From: Streptomyces mutabilis
Lineage (GTDB): Bacteria; Actinomycetota; Actinomycetes; Streptomycetales; Streptomycetaceae
Direction: 5' to 3'
DNA: 64,000 nucleotides
Assembly (NCBI RefSeq): GCF_014649815.1
Contig: NZ_BMTT01000006.1
Span: 248,001 to 312,000 of the forward strand
This document shows, piece by piece, positions 42,869-51,224 of the stretch. How positions within the stretch are numbered: the stretch's first letter is position 1; each line of letters starts with the position of its first letter. A program made the translations under genes and the position numbers. The notes under the pieces were generated by a model. The model saw only the letters and a list, made by a program, of their open reading frames with translations. It was not told where the DNA came from and searched no databases.

Positions 42869-42898
42869 TTGACGCTCGGGTGTTCGCTTTCCTATGCT
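42869..42898 (+). promoter_or_regulatory. Housekeeping-type promoter giving a likely leaderless mRNA
   Basis: TTGACG (42869-42874) and TATGCT (42893-42898) are separated by 18 bases. Transcription would start about 7-9 bases later, essentially at the ATG at 42907, and no ribosome-binding site precedes that ATG. Confidence 0.7.
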
Positions 42899-42906
42899 CT
42901 GCGATC

Positions 42907-43479
42907 ATGGAGCTGATCCAGAAGACCCCTGACCTCTCCGCCTACCTGGCGGTCGACGAGGCCATCGACCATGACCATCCGCGGGTGCGGGAAGTGGCCG
43001 CAAGGCTCGCCAGGGAGGCGGAGGATTCGTATGCCTATGCGCGGCTGGCCTTCGAGCTCGTGCGCGACACCATCCCGCACTCGCAGGACTCCGGCGATCC
43101 GCGCGTCACCTGGCGGGCCTCCGACGTCCTGGAGCAGCGCACCGGCATCTGCTACGCCAAGGCCCACGCGCTGACCGCGCTGCTGCGGGCCGAGGACATT
43201 CCGACAGCCCTGTGTTACCAGCGCTTCGACGTGGTGCACGGGCTGGTCGCCGTACGGTTCGACGGGGCGTGGCACCGGCAGGACCCGCGCGGCAACAAGC
43301 CCGGCGTGGACGCGCAGTTCTCCCTGGGACGGGAGCGGCTGGCCTTCACGCCGGACCGCGAGGCGGGCGAGACGGACTGTCCGGAGCTGTACGCCGCGCC
43401 GCATCCGGCCGTGCTGGAGGTCTTGAAGGCGGCCGTCGACCGCCCGCACCTGTGGGCGACGCTCCCGGCCGCGCTCTGA
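42907..43479 (+). CDS. Transglutaminase-like cysteine protease-fold protein
   Basis: 190 aa from ATG 42907. The transglutaminase core triad is visible: Cys in QRTGICYAKAHALTALLRA, His in FDVVHGLVAVRFDG, and Asp in AWHRQDPRGNK. The size is that of stand-alone bacterial TGase-core proteins, which may be proteases, deamidases or cross-linkers; no substrate can be assigned. A strong -35/-10 pair sits immediately upstream and there is no Shine-Dalgarno sequence, so the mRNA is probably leaderless. It is divergent from the TetR remnant, which may once have controlled it, and convergent with an acyltransferase gene. Confidence 0.87.
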   Translation: MELIQKTPDLSAYLAVDEAIDHDHPRVREVAARLAREAEDSYAYARLAFELVRDTIPHSQDSGDPRVTWRASDVLEQRTGICYAKAHALTALLRAEDIPTALCYQRFDVVHGLVAVRFDGAWHRQDPRGNKPGVDAQFSLGRERLAFTPDREAGETDCPELYAAPHPAVLEVLKAAVDRPHLWATLPAAL

Positions 43480-43488
43480 GGCGCGGGA

Positions 43489-44217
43489 TCAGTGCGCCTC
43501 GGCGGTGCGCACCTGCTCCGGCGTGGGGGCGGTGCCGCCTAGGTGGGCCGGCATCCACCAGGTGTCGTCCGCGCCCTTCGGGCGTACCGGGTAGGCGCGC
43601 TGGGCAGCCTCCAGCAGCTCCTGCACCCGCTCGCGCAGCCGGCGGGTGATGGCGCCCGCATACTGCTCACGGGAGGCCTCGATCGCCTCGCCGACCCGGA
43701 TCGTGATCGGAATGTGGCTGCGCTTGAAGTTGCGCGGGTGTCCCTTGGTCCACAGTCGCTGCGTACCCCACACGGCCATCGGGACCAGCGGGACACCGGC
43801 CTCCTGCGCCAGCCGGGCGGCGCCCGACTTGAAGCTCTTCAGCGTGAACGACTCGGAGATCGTGGCCTCCGGGAAGACCCCGACGATCTCACCGGACCGC
43901 AGCGAGTCCAGGGCGTGCGCGTACGCGGCCTCGCCCTGCTTGCGGTCGACCGGGATGTGCTTCATGCCGCGCATCAGCGGCCCCGAGACCCGGTGGCGGA
44001 ACACCGACTCCTTCGCCATGAACCGCACGAGCCGCTTCTGCGGCAGCGCCGCCAGGCCGTCGAAGATGAAGTCCAGGTAGCTGATGTGGTTGCTCACCAG
44101 CACGGCGCCGCCCGAGCGCGGGATGTTCTCCGATCCCTGGCAGTCGATCTTGAGATCCCACACCTTGAACAGGGTGCGGGCGAGACCGATCACCGGGCGG
44201 TAGACGAGTTCTGCCAT
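43489..44217 (-). CDS. 1-acyl-sn-glycerol-3-phosphate acyltransferase (PlsC family)
   Basis: 242 aa, ATG start. The acyltransferase motifs are in order: NHISYLD (NHx4D, motif I) at about residues 43-49, GMKHIPVDRKQ (motif II), VGVFPEATIS (motif III, EATIS for EGTRS) near 113-122, and VPLVPMAVWG (motif IV). The N-terminus is amphipathic, consistent with a peripheral membrane enzyme that adds the second acyl chain to lysophosphatidate. It is one of several paralogues expected in Streptomyces. It converges with the transglutaminase-like gene, stops nine bases apart. Confidence 0.92.
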   Translation of the reverse strand: MAELVYRPVIGLARTLFKVWDLKIDCQGSENIPRSGGAVLVSNHISYLDFIFDGLAALPQKRLVRFMAKESVFRHRVSGPLMRGMKHIPVDRKQGEAAYAHALDSLRSGEIVGVFPEATISESFTLKSFKSGAARLAQEAGVPLVPMAVWGTQRLWTKGHPRNFKRSHIPITIRVGEAIEASREQYAGAITRRLRERVQELLEAAQRAYPVRPKGADDTWWMPAHLGGTAPTPEQVRTAEAH

Positions 44218-44482
44218 GGGCGGGTCGAACCCTTCCTTGTCGGCCTGGGAAGCGGGCTCCCAGTCGAAAGTTACGCAGCCGTAGGTTTACGGCTTCGTCG
44301 CAGATCGTGCCCCAAGAACGGCCGGTGTACCAGCCTTGGTGCCCGTCCGTGGCGAGATCCTCATCACGTCACCGGCCGTTGTGTGGCCGAAACGCGACGG
44401 TGGACCGGGAATCTCCATCGGCCCTTGAGCGCTGAAACGCTGGACGAACGGAACAGGTGGCACGTGTGAGGCGTGCCCATGA

Positions 44483-44905
44483 GTGCCGCCCTCTGGCGGC
44501 GGAACGAGGGCGCGGGTGCACGGGCAGGACGACAGGAGTTTCGACCCCCCTCCCGGCCCGCGGCCCGGCGGGTCCGACCCGCGAGGCGGCGTGCCCGGCC
44601 GACGGCTCGACGCTGCCGAGCTGGGCGTGGACCTGGGCGCGCGCGCCACGCTCGTGCAGTTCTCCACCGCCTTCTGTGCCCCCTGCCGTGCCACCCGGCG
44701 GGTTCTGGGCGAGGTGGCCCGCATGGTCCCCGGTGTCGCTCACGTCGAGATCGACGCCGAGGCCCGCCTGGAACTGGTCCGCGCGCTCGGTGTGCTCAAG
44801 ACCCCGACCGTGCTGGTCCTCGACGCCGACGGCCGTGTCGTACGGCGTGCCGTCGGGCAGCCACGCAAGGCGGATGTGATCGCCGCGCTGGGCGAAGCGG
44901 TGTGA
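44483..44905 (+). CDS. Thioredoxin-fold protein
   Basis: 140 aa from GTG 44483; another GTG at 44516 is equally possible because the first 40 residues are a Gly/Pro/Arg-rich leader. The thioredoxin core follows, with LVQFSTAFCAPCRATRRVL carrying the active-site CAPC (instead of the usual CGPC) and the cis-proline segment KTPTVLVLDADG. It is probably a cytosolic thiol-disulfide oxidoreductase. It lies upstream of a flavin reductase gene on the same strand, 146 bases away. Confidence 0.85.
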   Translation: MPPSGGGTRARVHGQDDRSFDPPPGPRPGGSDPRGGVPGRRLDAAELGVDLGARATLVQFSTAFCAPCRATRRVLGEVARMVPGVAHVEIDAEARLELVRALGVLKTPTVLVLDADGRVVRRAVGQPRKADVIAALGEAV

Positions 44906-45051
44906 CGACCGTCATGCCGACCATGAGGCGTTCTCCACAGCTTCGACATCCCGGGACGTATTTGACTGTGTGTGCCACCCGTCGTCAGCCTGCCCACAGG
45001 GCCTCGCTCCCCGCTCCGCGGACCGAGGTGCAACGCAGAAGGACTTCCCCC

Positions 45052-45561
45052 ATGTCGGCCACACCCGGCCTCACCGCGTCGCCGCTCGCCACCGCCGACC
45101 TGCTGCGGTCCGTCTTCCGGCGGCACGCGGCGGGCGTCGCGGTGATCACCGCGCGCGGGGACACCGGCCCGGCCGGCTTCACCGCCACCTCCCTCACCTC
45201 CGTCTCCACCGAGCCGCCGCTGCTCTCCTTCGGCATCGGTACCGGCTCCTCCAGCTGGCCGACGGTGTCCGAGGCCGAGTACGTCGGCGTCCACGTGCTC
45301 GGCGAGCACCAGGAGGACCTGGCCGCCACCTTCGCCCGCAGCGGCGCGGACCGCTTCGCGGCGCCCACGGCCTGGCGTGAGGGCCCCGAGGGCGTTCCGG
45401 TACTGGACGACGTCCTCGCCTGGCTCGTGTGCCGGGTGGTCGCCCGCGTGCCCGCGGGCGACCACCGCGTCGTGCTGGCCGAGGTGCTGCTCGGCGACCC
45501 CACGGGCGCGGGCCGCCCGCTGCTGTACCACCAGGGGCGTTACAGCGGCCTGCGCGACTGA
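45052..45561 (+). CDS. Flavin reductase-like FMN-binding protein
   Basis: 169 aa from ATG 45052, with AAGGA nine bases upstream. The split-barrel FMN-binding fold is recognisable: FRRHAAGVAVITARGDTGPAGFTATSLTSVSTEPPLLSFGI (the GxTxTSxxSVSxxPP motif), SSSWP, and the C-terminal GRPLLYHQGRYSGL, all typical of the two-component flavin reductase family. Such enzymes supply reduced FMN or FAD to monooxygenases. Proximity to etfBA suggests general flavin and electron metabolism, not a specific partner. Confidence 0.9.
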   Translation: MSATPGLTASPLATADLLRSVFRRHAAGVAVITARGDTGPAGFTATSLTSVSTEPPLLSFGIGTGSSSWPTVSEAEYVGVHVLGEHQEDLAATFARSGADRFAAPTAWREGPEGVPVLDDVLAWLVCRVVARVPAGDHRVVLAEVLLGDPTGAGRPLLYHQGRYSGLRD

Positions 45562-45631
45562 CCGCTCAGCGGGACGGCTTCTGCGAAGCGGTCGAGTTCC
45601 GGTTACGCTGCGTTGCGAAGGTCACAGTTCA

Positions 45632-45751
45632 AAGCGCTTGCTCAGTGGGCATGAACTGGGTGTACTGACGAGTAATATCTCGGGGCGGAGCGCAGGTCGC
45701 CCCGCCCGGGATCGGCCGCTTGGGGCGCCTATGCTGCCTGCAAGAGGCAGC
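45632..45751 (+). promoter_or_regulatory. etfB upstream region: AAGCGCTT palindrome and 5'-leader hairpin
   Basis: AAGCGCTT lies at 45632-45639, the same core as near the pectate lyase gene. Further on, GCTGCCT (45733-45739) and AGGCAGC (45745-45751) form a 7-bp hairpin with a 5-nt loop, 31 bases before the etfB start. A TATGCT at 45730-45735 overlaps the hairpin and could be a -10 element, but no good -35 was found. Confidence 0.4.
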
Positions 45752-45782
45752 ACTGAAATGTCGACGCAGTAGGAGAGCCGGC

Positions 45783-46571
45783 GTGAGCTTGAGGATCGTT
45801 GTCACTGTGAAGTACGTGCCCGACGCCACTGGCGACCGGCACTTCGCCGATGACCTGACCGTCGACCGCGACGACGTCGACGGTCTGCTCTCCGAGCTGG
45901 ACGAGTACGCGGTCGAGCAGGCGCTGCAGATTTCGGAGAACTCCGACGACGACGTGGAGATCACCGTACTGACGGTGGGCCCGGAGGACGCGAAGGACGC
46001 GCTGCGCAAGGCGCTGTCCATGGGCGCGGACAAGGCGATCCACGTCGAGGACGACGACCTGCACGGCACCGACGCCATCGGCACCTCCCTGGTCCTGGCC
46101 AAGGCGGTCGAGAAGGCCGGCTACGACCTGGTGATCTCCGGCATGGCCTCCACCGACGGCACCATGGGCGTCGTTCCGGCGCTGCTCGCGGAGCGCCTGG
46201 GTGTGCCGCAGGCGACGCTGCTGTCCGAGGTCTCGGTCGAGGGCGGCATCGTGAAGGGGCGCCGCGACGGCGACGCCGCCACCGAGCAGCTGGAGGCCTC
46301 CCTGCCGGCGGTCGTGTCGGTCACCGACCAGTCCGGCGAGGCCCGTTACCCGTCTTTCAAGGGCATCATGGCGGCCAAGAAGAAGCCGGTTCAGTCCTGG
46401 GACCTCTCCGACCTCGACATCGACGAGGACGAGGTCGGTCTGGAGAACGCGTACACCACGGTCGAGTCCGCGACCGAGCGCCCGGCGCGCACCGCGGGCA
46501 CCATCGTCAAGGACGAGGGCGAGGGCGGCAAGCAGCTCGCCGACTTCCTCGCGGGCCAGAAGTTCATCTGA
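45783..46571 (+). CDS. etfB: Electron transfer flavoprotein, beta subunit
   Basis: 262 aa from GTG 45783, with TAGGAGAG upstream. The N-terminus [13 protein letters not shown], the AMP-binding region around [29 protein letters not shown], and the signature [24 protein letters not shown] are those of EtfB. With EtfA it forms the heterodimer that passes electrons from acyl-CoA and other dehydrogenases to the membrane quinone pool; the acyl-CoA dehydrogenase in this window is a possible donor. The etfA gene follows 55 bases downstream. Confidence 0.96.
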   Translation: MSLRIVVTVKYVPDATGDRHFADDLTVDRDDVDGLLSELDEYAVEQALQISENSDDDVEITVLTVGPEDAKDALRKALSMGADKAIHVEDDDLHGTDAIGTSLVLAKAVEKAGYDLVISGMASTDGTMGVVPALLAERLGVPQATLLSEVSVEGGIVKGRRDGDAATEQLEASLPAVVSVTDQSGEARYPSFKGIMAAKKKPVQSWDLSDLDIDEDEVGLENAYTTVESATERPARTAGTIVKDEGEGGKQLADFLAGQKFI

Positions 46572-46626
46572 GCTCCGGATTCGCCGACCGCCCCTCACAT
46601 CTCGCAAGCAGGAGAGAAGAAGTCCC

Positions 46627-47589
46627 ATGGCTGAAGTTCTCGTCTACGTCGACCACGTGGACGGTGCCGTCCGCAAGCCCACCCTGGAGCTGCTGACCCT
46701 CGCCCGCCGAGTCGGCGAGCCCGTCGCCGTCGCCCTGGGTGCCGGTGCCGCCGACACCGCCGCCGCCCTCGCCGAGCACGGCGCGGTGAAGGTCCTGACC
46801 CACGAGGCCGCCGAGTACGCCGACTACCTGGTCGTGCCGAAGGTGGACGCCCTCCAGGCCGCCGTCGAGGCCGTCTCCCCGGCCGCCGTGCTGGTCCCGT
46901 CCTCCGCCGAGGGCAAGGAGATCGCCGCCCGCCTGGCGCTGCGCCTGGGCTCGGGCATCATCACCGACGCCGTCGACCTGGAGGCCGGTGACGAAGGCCC
47001 GGTGGCCACGCAGTCGGTGTTCGCCGCCGCCTTCACCACCAAGTCCCGCGTTGCCAAGGGCACCCCGGTCATCACGGTCAAGCCGAACAGCGCGGCCGTC
47101 GAGCCGGCCCCGGCCGCCGGTGCGGTCGAGGCCCTGTCGGTGTCCTTCTCCGCCGCCGCGACCGGCACCAAGGTCACCGCGCGCACGCCGCGCGAGTCGA
47201 CCGGGCGTCCGGAGCTGACCGAGGCCGCGATCGTGGTCTCCGGCGGCCGTGGCGTCAACGGCGCGGAGAACTTCGCGATCATCGAGGCCCTCGCCGACTC
47301 GCTCGGCGCGGCCGTCGGTGCCTCGCGTGCCGCGGTGGACGCCGGCTGGTACCCGCACACCAACCAGGTCGGCCAGACCGGCAAGTCCGTCTCGCCGCAG
47401 CTGTACATCGCCTCCGGCATCTCGGGCGCGATCCAGCACCGCGCGGGCATGCAGACCTCGAAGACGATCGTGGCGATCAACAAGGACGCCGAGGCCCCGA
47501 TCTTCGAGCTGGTCGACTACGGCGTCGTCGGCGACCTCTTCGACGTCGTCCCGCAGCTCACCGAGGAAGTCAAGTCCCGCAAGGGCTGA
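46627..47589 (+). CDS. etfA: Electron transfer flavoprotein, alpha subunit
   Basis: 320 aa, ATG start. The C-terminal FAD domain is intact: [40 protein letters not shown], the ETF alpha signature [17 protein letters not shown], and [25 protein letters not shown]. The N-terminal domain [16 protein letters not shown] pairs with EtfB. Together they accept electrons from flavoprotein dehydrogenases. An 18-bp terminator hairpin follows 20 bases after the stop, so etfBA ends the transcript. Confidence 0.97.
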   Translation: MAEVLVYVDHVDGAVRKPTLELLTLARRVGEPVAVALGAGAADTAAALAEHGAVKVLTHEAAEYADYLVVPKVDALQAAVEAVSPAAVLVPSSAEGKEIAARLALRLGSGIITDAVDLEAGDEGPVATQSVFAAAFTTKSRVAKGTPVITVKPNSAAVEPAPAAGAVEALSVSFSAAATGTKVTARTPRESTGRPELTEAAIVVSGGRGVNGAENFAIIEALADSLGAAVGASRAAVDAGWYPHTNQVGQTGKSVSPQLYIASGISGAIQHRAGMQTSKTIVAINKDAEAPIFELVDYGVVGDLFDVVPQLTEEVKSRKG

Positions 47590-47609
47590 GCTTCCCCGTC
47601 GGAATCCCG

Positions 47610-47651
47610 GCCGAGGCCCCCGCGACCCTCCGTGGTCGCGGGGGCCTCGGC
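47610..47651 (+). terminator. Very strong hairpin terminator after etfA
   Basis: A perfect 18-bp inverted repeat (47610-47627 and 47634-47651) with a 6-nt loop, beginning 21 bases past the etfA stop. It cleanly separates etfBA from the DUF6986 gene, which has its own promoter. Confidence 0.93.
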
Positions 47652-47668
47652 GTCTGCGCAGGATGGTG

Positions 47669-47730
47669 TTGACCGGTGGGAGGCCGACAGATAACTTCGC
47701 TGTGCGGATTATCGATTCCGTTCAGCGGAA
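47669..47730 (+). promoter_or_regulatory. Promoter of the DUF6986 gene with a TTCCG-N5-CGGAA operator-like palindrome
   Basis: TTGACC (47669-47674) and TAACTT (47692-47697) are 17 bases apart. Downstream, in the expected 5' leader, TTCCG (47716-47720) and CGGAA (47726-47730) form a palindrome with the look of an IclR-family site, which is where a roadblock repressor would bind. Confidence 0.6.
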
Positions 47731-47754
47731 AAATGGAACTCAGGAGGGTGTGGG

Positions 47755-49053
47755 ATGGGTCAGCAGGAGAAGGTGGCAACGAGCCTCGCGGGCGCCGTCG
47801 GCGAGGAGATCAGCGCCTCCCTCGCGCCGGTCGACGCGGAGCTGGAGCGCCGCTACCCCGGAGACCCGGGCACCCGCCAGCCCGTGCACACCGTCTACGT
47901 CCCCGGCGACGTCTTCGCCGCCGACACCGTCCGCTCCTGGGGCGACCGCGCGCTCGCCGCCCTCGACGAACACGCCCCCGACGCCGCGTCCTTCGCCGCC
48001 GTCCTCGGGCTCACCGACGACCTCGCCGAGCCGGTGTACAGCCGCGTGCGCGCCAAGCTGGAGCGCGAGCCGATCGAAGACCTCCGCGTCGACTTCGAGG
48101 ACGGCTACGGCAACCGCTCCGACGCCGAGGAGGACGAGGCGGCGGCCCGCGCGGCCCGGCTGATCGCCGAGGCGTACCGACAAGGCACCGCCGCCCCGTA
48201 CATGGGCATCCGCATGAAGTGCATGGAGGCCCCCGTGCGCGCCCGGGGCATCCGCACCCTCGACGTCTTCCTCAGCGGCCTGATGGAGGCCGGCGGCCTG
48301 CCCGACGGACTGGTCCTCACCCTTCCCAAGGTGACGTATCCCGAGCAGGTCACAGCCATGGTCCGGCTCCTGGAGGCCTTCGAAAAGGCGCGCGGCCTGG
48401 AGCCCGGCCGGATCGGCTTCGAGATCCAGATCGAGACCAGCCAGTCCATCCTGGCCGCCGACGGCACGGCCGCCGTCGCCCGCATGATCCAGGCCGCCGA
48501 GAGCCGCGCCACCGGCCTGCACTACGGCACCTTCGACTACAGCGCCTGCCTCGGCGTCTCCGCGGCGTACCAGGCCAGCGACCACCCGGCCGCCGACCAC
48601 GCCAAGGCCGTCATGCAGGTCGCCGCCGCCGGCACCGGCGTACGTGTCTCCGACGGCTCCACCAACGTCCTGCCGGTCGGCCCGACCGAGAAGGTCCACG
48701 ACGCCTGGCGCCTGCACTTCGGCCTCACCCGCCGCGCCCTCGCCCGCGCCTACTACCAGGGCTGGGACATGCACCCCGGTCACATCCCGACCCGGTACGC
48801 GGCCGTCTTCGCCTTCTACCGCGAGGGCTTCGAGCAGGCCGCCGCGCGTCTGGCCCGGTACGCCAACCGCACCGGCGGCGACGTGATGGACGAGCCCGCC
48901 ACCGCCAAGGCCCTCAGCGGCTACCTGCTGCGCGGGCTGGACTGCGGCGCCCTCGACATCGGCGAGGTCGCCCGGCTGACCGGCCTGACCCGCGCCGATC
49001 TGGAGGTCTTCTCGGCCCCGCGGCGCGGTGACCTGACGGCATCGGCGCAGTAG
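47755..49053 (+). CDS. DUF6986 family, HpcH/HpaI aldolase-like protein
   Basis: 432 aa from ATG 47755, with GGAGGG upstream. The fold resembles the HpcH/HpaI and malate-synthase TIM barrel: VDFEDGYGNRSDAEEDEAA (acidic metal-site segment), VLTLPKVTYPEQV, IGFEIQIETSQSI with the catalytic-type Glu-rich strand, and LHYGTFDYSACLG. Such enzymes make or break C-C bonds next to a carboxylate with a divalent metal. The substrate is unknown. The promoter and TTCCG-N5-CGGAA palindrome upstream suggest specific catabolic regulation. The 3' end runs directly into a decayed gene on the other strand. Confidence 0.85.
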   Translation: MGQQEKVATSLAGAVGEEISASLAPVDAELERRYPGDPGTRQPVHTVYVPGDVFAADTVRSWGDRALAALDEHAPDAASFAAVLGLTDDLAEPVYSRVRAKLEREPIEDLRVDFEDGYGNRSDAEEDEAAARAARLIAEAYRQGTAAPYMGIRMKCMEAPVRARGIRTLDVFLSGLMEAGGLPDGLVLTLPKVTYPEQVTAMVRLLEAFEKARGLEPGRIGFEIQIETSQSILAADGTAAVARMIQAAESRATGLHYGTFDYSACLGVSAAYQASDHPAADHAKAVMQVAAAGTGVRVSDGSTNVLPVGPTEKVHDAWRLHFGLTRRALARAYYQGWDMHPGHIPTRYAAVFAFYREGFEQAAARLARYANRTGGDVMDEPATAKALSGYLLRGLDCGALDIGEVARLTGLTRADLEVFSAPRRGDLTASAQ

Positions 49054-49875
49054 GCGGCCAAAGCGCATCGTCCGGCGTCCGGTCGGAGCCCACGTAGCGT
49101 TCCAGGCCGGACGCCGTCACCCGCTCCTCCTCGGCGAACAGCCGCGTCCCCCGCTCGCACAACCGCCGGTCGGCCCGCGCCCGCGCGCAGAACTCCTCGG
49201 GCGTCACCCCGAACAGCTCCCGCAGCCGGGCCGATCCGCGCAGCAGGTCGGTGCTCGGCGGCCGCTGCTCGCCCCGGGTGCCGTCGCGGGGTCCCGGTGC
49301 CGTCGTGCAGGACCCCGTGGTGGTCGACGTAGGCGTACGCGCCGCGCAGCACCGTCGCCCGGCTCGACGCGCACGTCGGGCGAGGGCAACCAGCGCGGTC
49401 GAGGTTGCCGGATGCCATCGACACGCCCTCGCTCGCGTCGAACGCGGCGAGCCGCTCGGCGCCGAGCCAGAGCACGAACAGCTCCCGCACGACGCCCGGG
49501 ACGCGCACCGGCGAGGCGGACAGGCAGCCCATGCGGCTGACATGGGCGGAGACGCCGATGTCCCGGCCGGTGACGTGGGCCCTGACCATCGGGATCGGGG
49601 AGTCGACGCCGAACTCCGCCACCTTGTGCCGCAGCCGGCCGGACTGCCGTTAGGCTCCGATCGCCGAAACGGGCACCCGATCCTCGTAACGACAGCCGGT
49701 CCCCCTCCACCTCGGACTCCTGTGGCCACGCGCCCGGATACGTCAGCGGCTCGCGCGGCACCCCGTCCAGCCCGAGCACCCGCAGCGTCAGGTCCTCGCC
49801 GCCGGTGCCCGTCCCCGCGGGCACGCCGGACGCCGACGCGTCCGTGTCCGCGGCGTCCGTACGGTCGTCCGCCAC
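49051..49875 (-). pseudogene. Conserved actinobacterial hypothetical gene with multiple frameshifts
   Basis: Protein-coding pieces in changing frames run continuously on the minus strand: LRVLGLDGVPREPLTYPGAW near the N-terminus, RYEDRVPVSAIGA, then after an in-frame TAA LRHKVAEFGVDSPIPMVRAH and ELFVLWLGAERLAAFDASEG, then GAYAYVDHHGVLHDGTG, then LRELFGVTPEEFCARARADR and LFAEEERVTASGLERYVG. At about 49650 a T insertion and a nearby base loss restore the frame, which explains the TAA. At least four indels are needed to rebuild the protein of about 260 residues. The intact family is an uncharacterised cytosolic protein. Either the gene is decayed or this stretch contains sequence errors. Confidence 0.75.
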
Positions 49876-49881
49876 GGCCGC

Positions 49882-50985
49882 TCAGTCCGCCGGCGGCACC
49901 TCGCCCGAGCCCCGGGTGACCAGCCTGGTCGGCAGTTCGATGCGCTCGGGCGCGAGGAGGGTGCCGTCCAGCTGCCGGAACAGCCTTTCGGCGGCGGTAC
50001 GGCCGAGGGCCGCGGCGTCCTGGGCGACCACGGTGACGCCCGGCTGGAGCAGGTCGGCCAGCTCGATGTCGTCGAAGCCCACGAGGGCAACACCGCGGTC
50101 GTGCTGGGCGAGGACACGGATCACGGTGACCGTCACCCGGTTGTTGCCCGTGAAGATCGCGGTGACCGGATGCGGGTCGGCGAGCATCTCCTCGGCCGCC
50201 CGGCGCACCCGCTCGGGGTCGGTGACGCCCAGCGACATCCACGAGTCCTTGACCGGTATCCCGGCGTCCTCCATCGCCGCCTGGTAGCCGCGCAGCCGCT
50301 CGGCGGCCGTGTGGATGCGGGGCATGTCGCCGATGAAGCCGATCCTGCGGTGACCGTGCGCGATGAGGTGGGCCACTCCGTCGCGGGCGCCGCCGTAGTT
50401 GTCGGACAGCACCACGTCCGCGTCGATCCGCCCCGGCGGACGGTCCACGAACACCGTGGCGACGCCGGCCTTGAGTTCGGGCTCCAGGTAGCGGTGGTCG
50501 TCCCCGGCGGGGATCACCACCAGCCCGTCGACGCGCCGTGCGCACAGGGCCAGCACCAGTTCCTGCTCGCGGTCCGGGTCCTCGGCGCTGGACCCGTTGA
50601 TCAGCAGGGCGCCGTGGGCGCGGGCCACCTCCTCCACGGCACGGCTGAGCGGCCCGTAGAAGGGGTCGGCCAGGTCCTCCAGAACCAGACCGATGCTGGC
50701 GGTACGCCCCTTGCGGAGCACCCGCGCGCTGTCGTTGCGCCGGAAGCCGAGCGCGTCGATGGCCTCCTGGACACGCCGCTCGGTCTCCGGGGTGACGCCC
50801 GCCTCCCCGTTGACCACCCGGGAGACGGTCTTGAGGCCGACCCCGGCCCGCGCGGCGACGTCCTTCATGGTCGGGCGATTGCCGTAGCGGTTCCCGGGGA
50901 TGCGGTCTGCGCGGCGGGGCGTGTCGGGCACGATGCGGTGTCCTGTCCTGTCGTCCACGGGAAAGCGTCGGCTCCTGTCGTCCAC
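49882..50985 (-). CDS. LacI-family transcriptional regulator
   Basis: 367 aa from GTG 50985; later starts at 50931 (GTG) or 50868 (ATG, just before the HTH) are possible. The helix-turn-helix reads TMKDVAARAGVGLKTVSRVVNGEAGVTPETERRV, with the hinge helix RNDSARVLRKGR. The periplasmic-binding-like sensor domain follows (IGLVLEDLADPFYGPLSRAVE, VDGLVVIPAGDD, VALVGFDDIELADLL). A 13-base direct repeat, GTGGACGACAGGA, makes up the alternative starts. It is divergent from a ROK sugar kinase; a perfect 12-bp palindrome of LacI type lies between them, so the kinase gene and lacI itself are the likely targets. Confidence 0.9.
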   Translation of the reverse strand: MDDRSRRFPVDDRTGHRIVPDTPRRADRIPGNRYGNRPTMKDVAARAGVGLKTVSRVVNGEAGVTPETERRVQEAIDALGFRRNDSARVLRKGRTASIGLVLEDLADPFYGPLSRAVEEVARAHGALLINGSSAEDPDREQELVLALCARRVDGLVVIPAGDDHRYLEPELKAGVATVFVDRPPGRIDADVVLSDNYGGARDGVAHLIAHGHRRIGFIGDMPRIHTAAERLRGYQAAMEDAGIPVKDSWMSLGVTDPERVRRAAEEMLADPHPVTAIFTGNNRVTVTVIRVLAQHDRGVALVGFDDIELADLLQPGVTVVAQDAAALGRTAAERLFRQLDGTLLAPERIELPTRLVTRGSGEVPPAD

Positions 50986-51087
50986 GGGGATCCCGGTCCG
51001 CCACCCGTGGCCACGGTGCTCACGGTGTCACGGGGGATGTACCGGTCGTGCGTTTGTATGAGGATGTGGCGTCGAGCATAGAGCCTG

Positions 51088-51099
51088 GACAACGTTGTC
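51088..51099. promoter_or_regulatory. LacI-type operator GACAACGTTGTC
   Basis: A perfect 12-bp palindrome with the central AACGTT core common to LacI/GalR operators, midway between the divergent LacI gene and the ROK kinase gene. Confidence 0.75.
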
Positions 51100-51224
51100 A
51101 GAAGCGGGAGACACTGTCCAACGCACTCTTCGGTCCTCGTCCCCACCGGGGGACCGGTCTGCTGTGCGCTCTCGTGTTCGTGCTCTTTCATTCTTTTTCG
51201 GTCCAACGGGGAGATCCGACTCTG

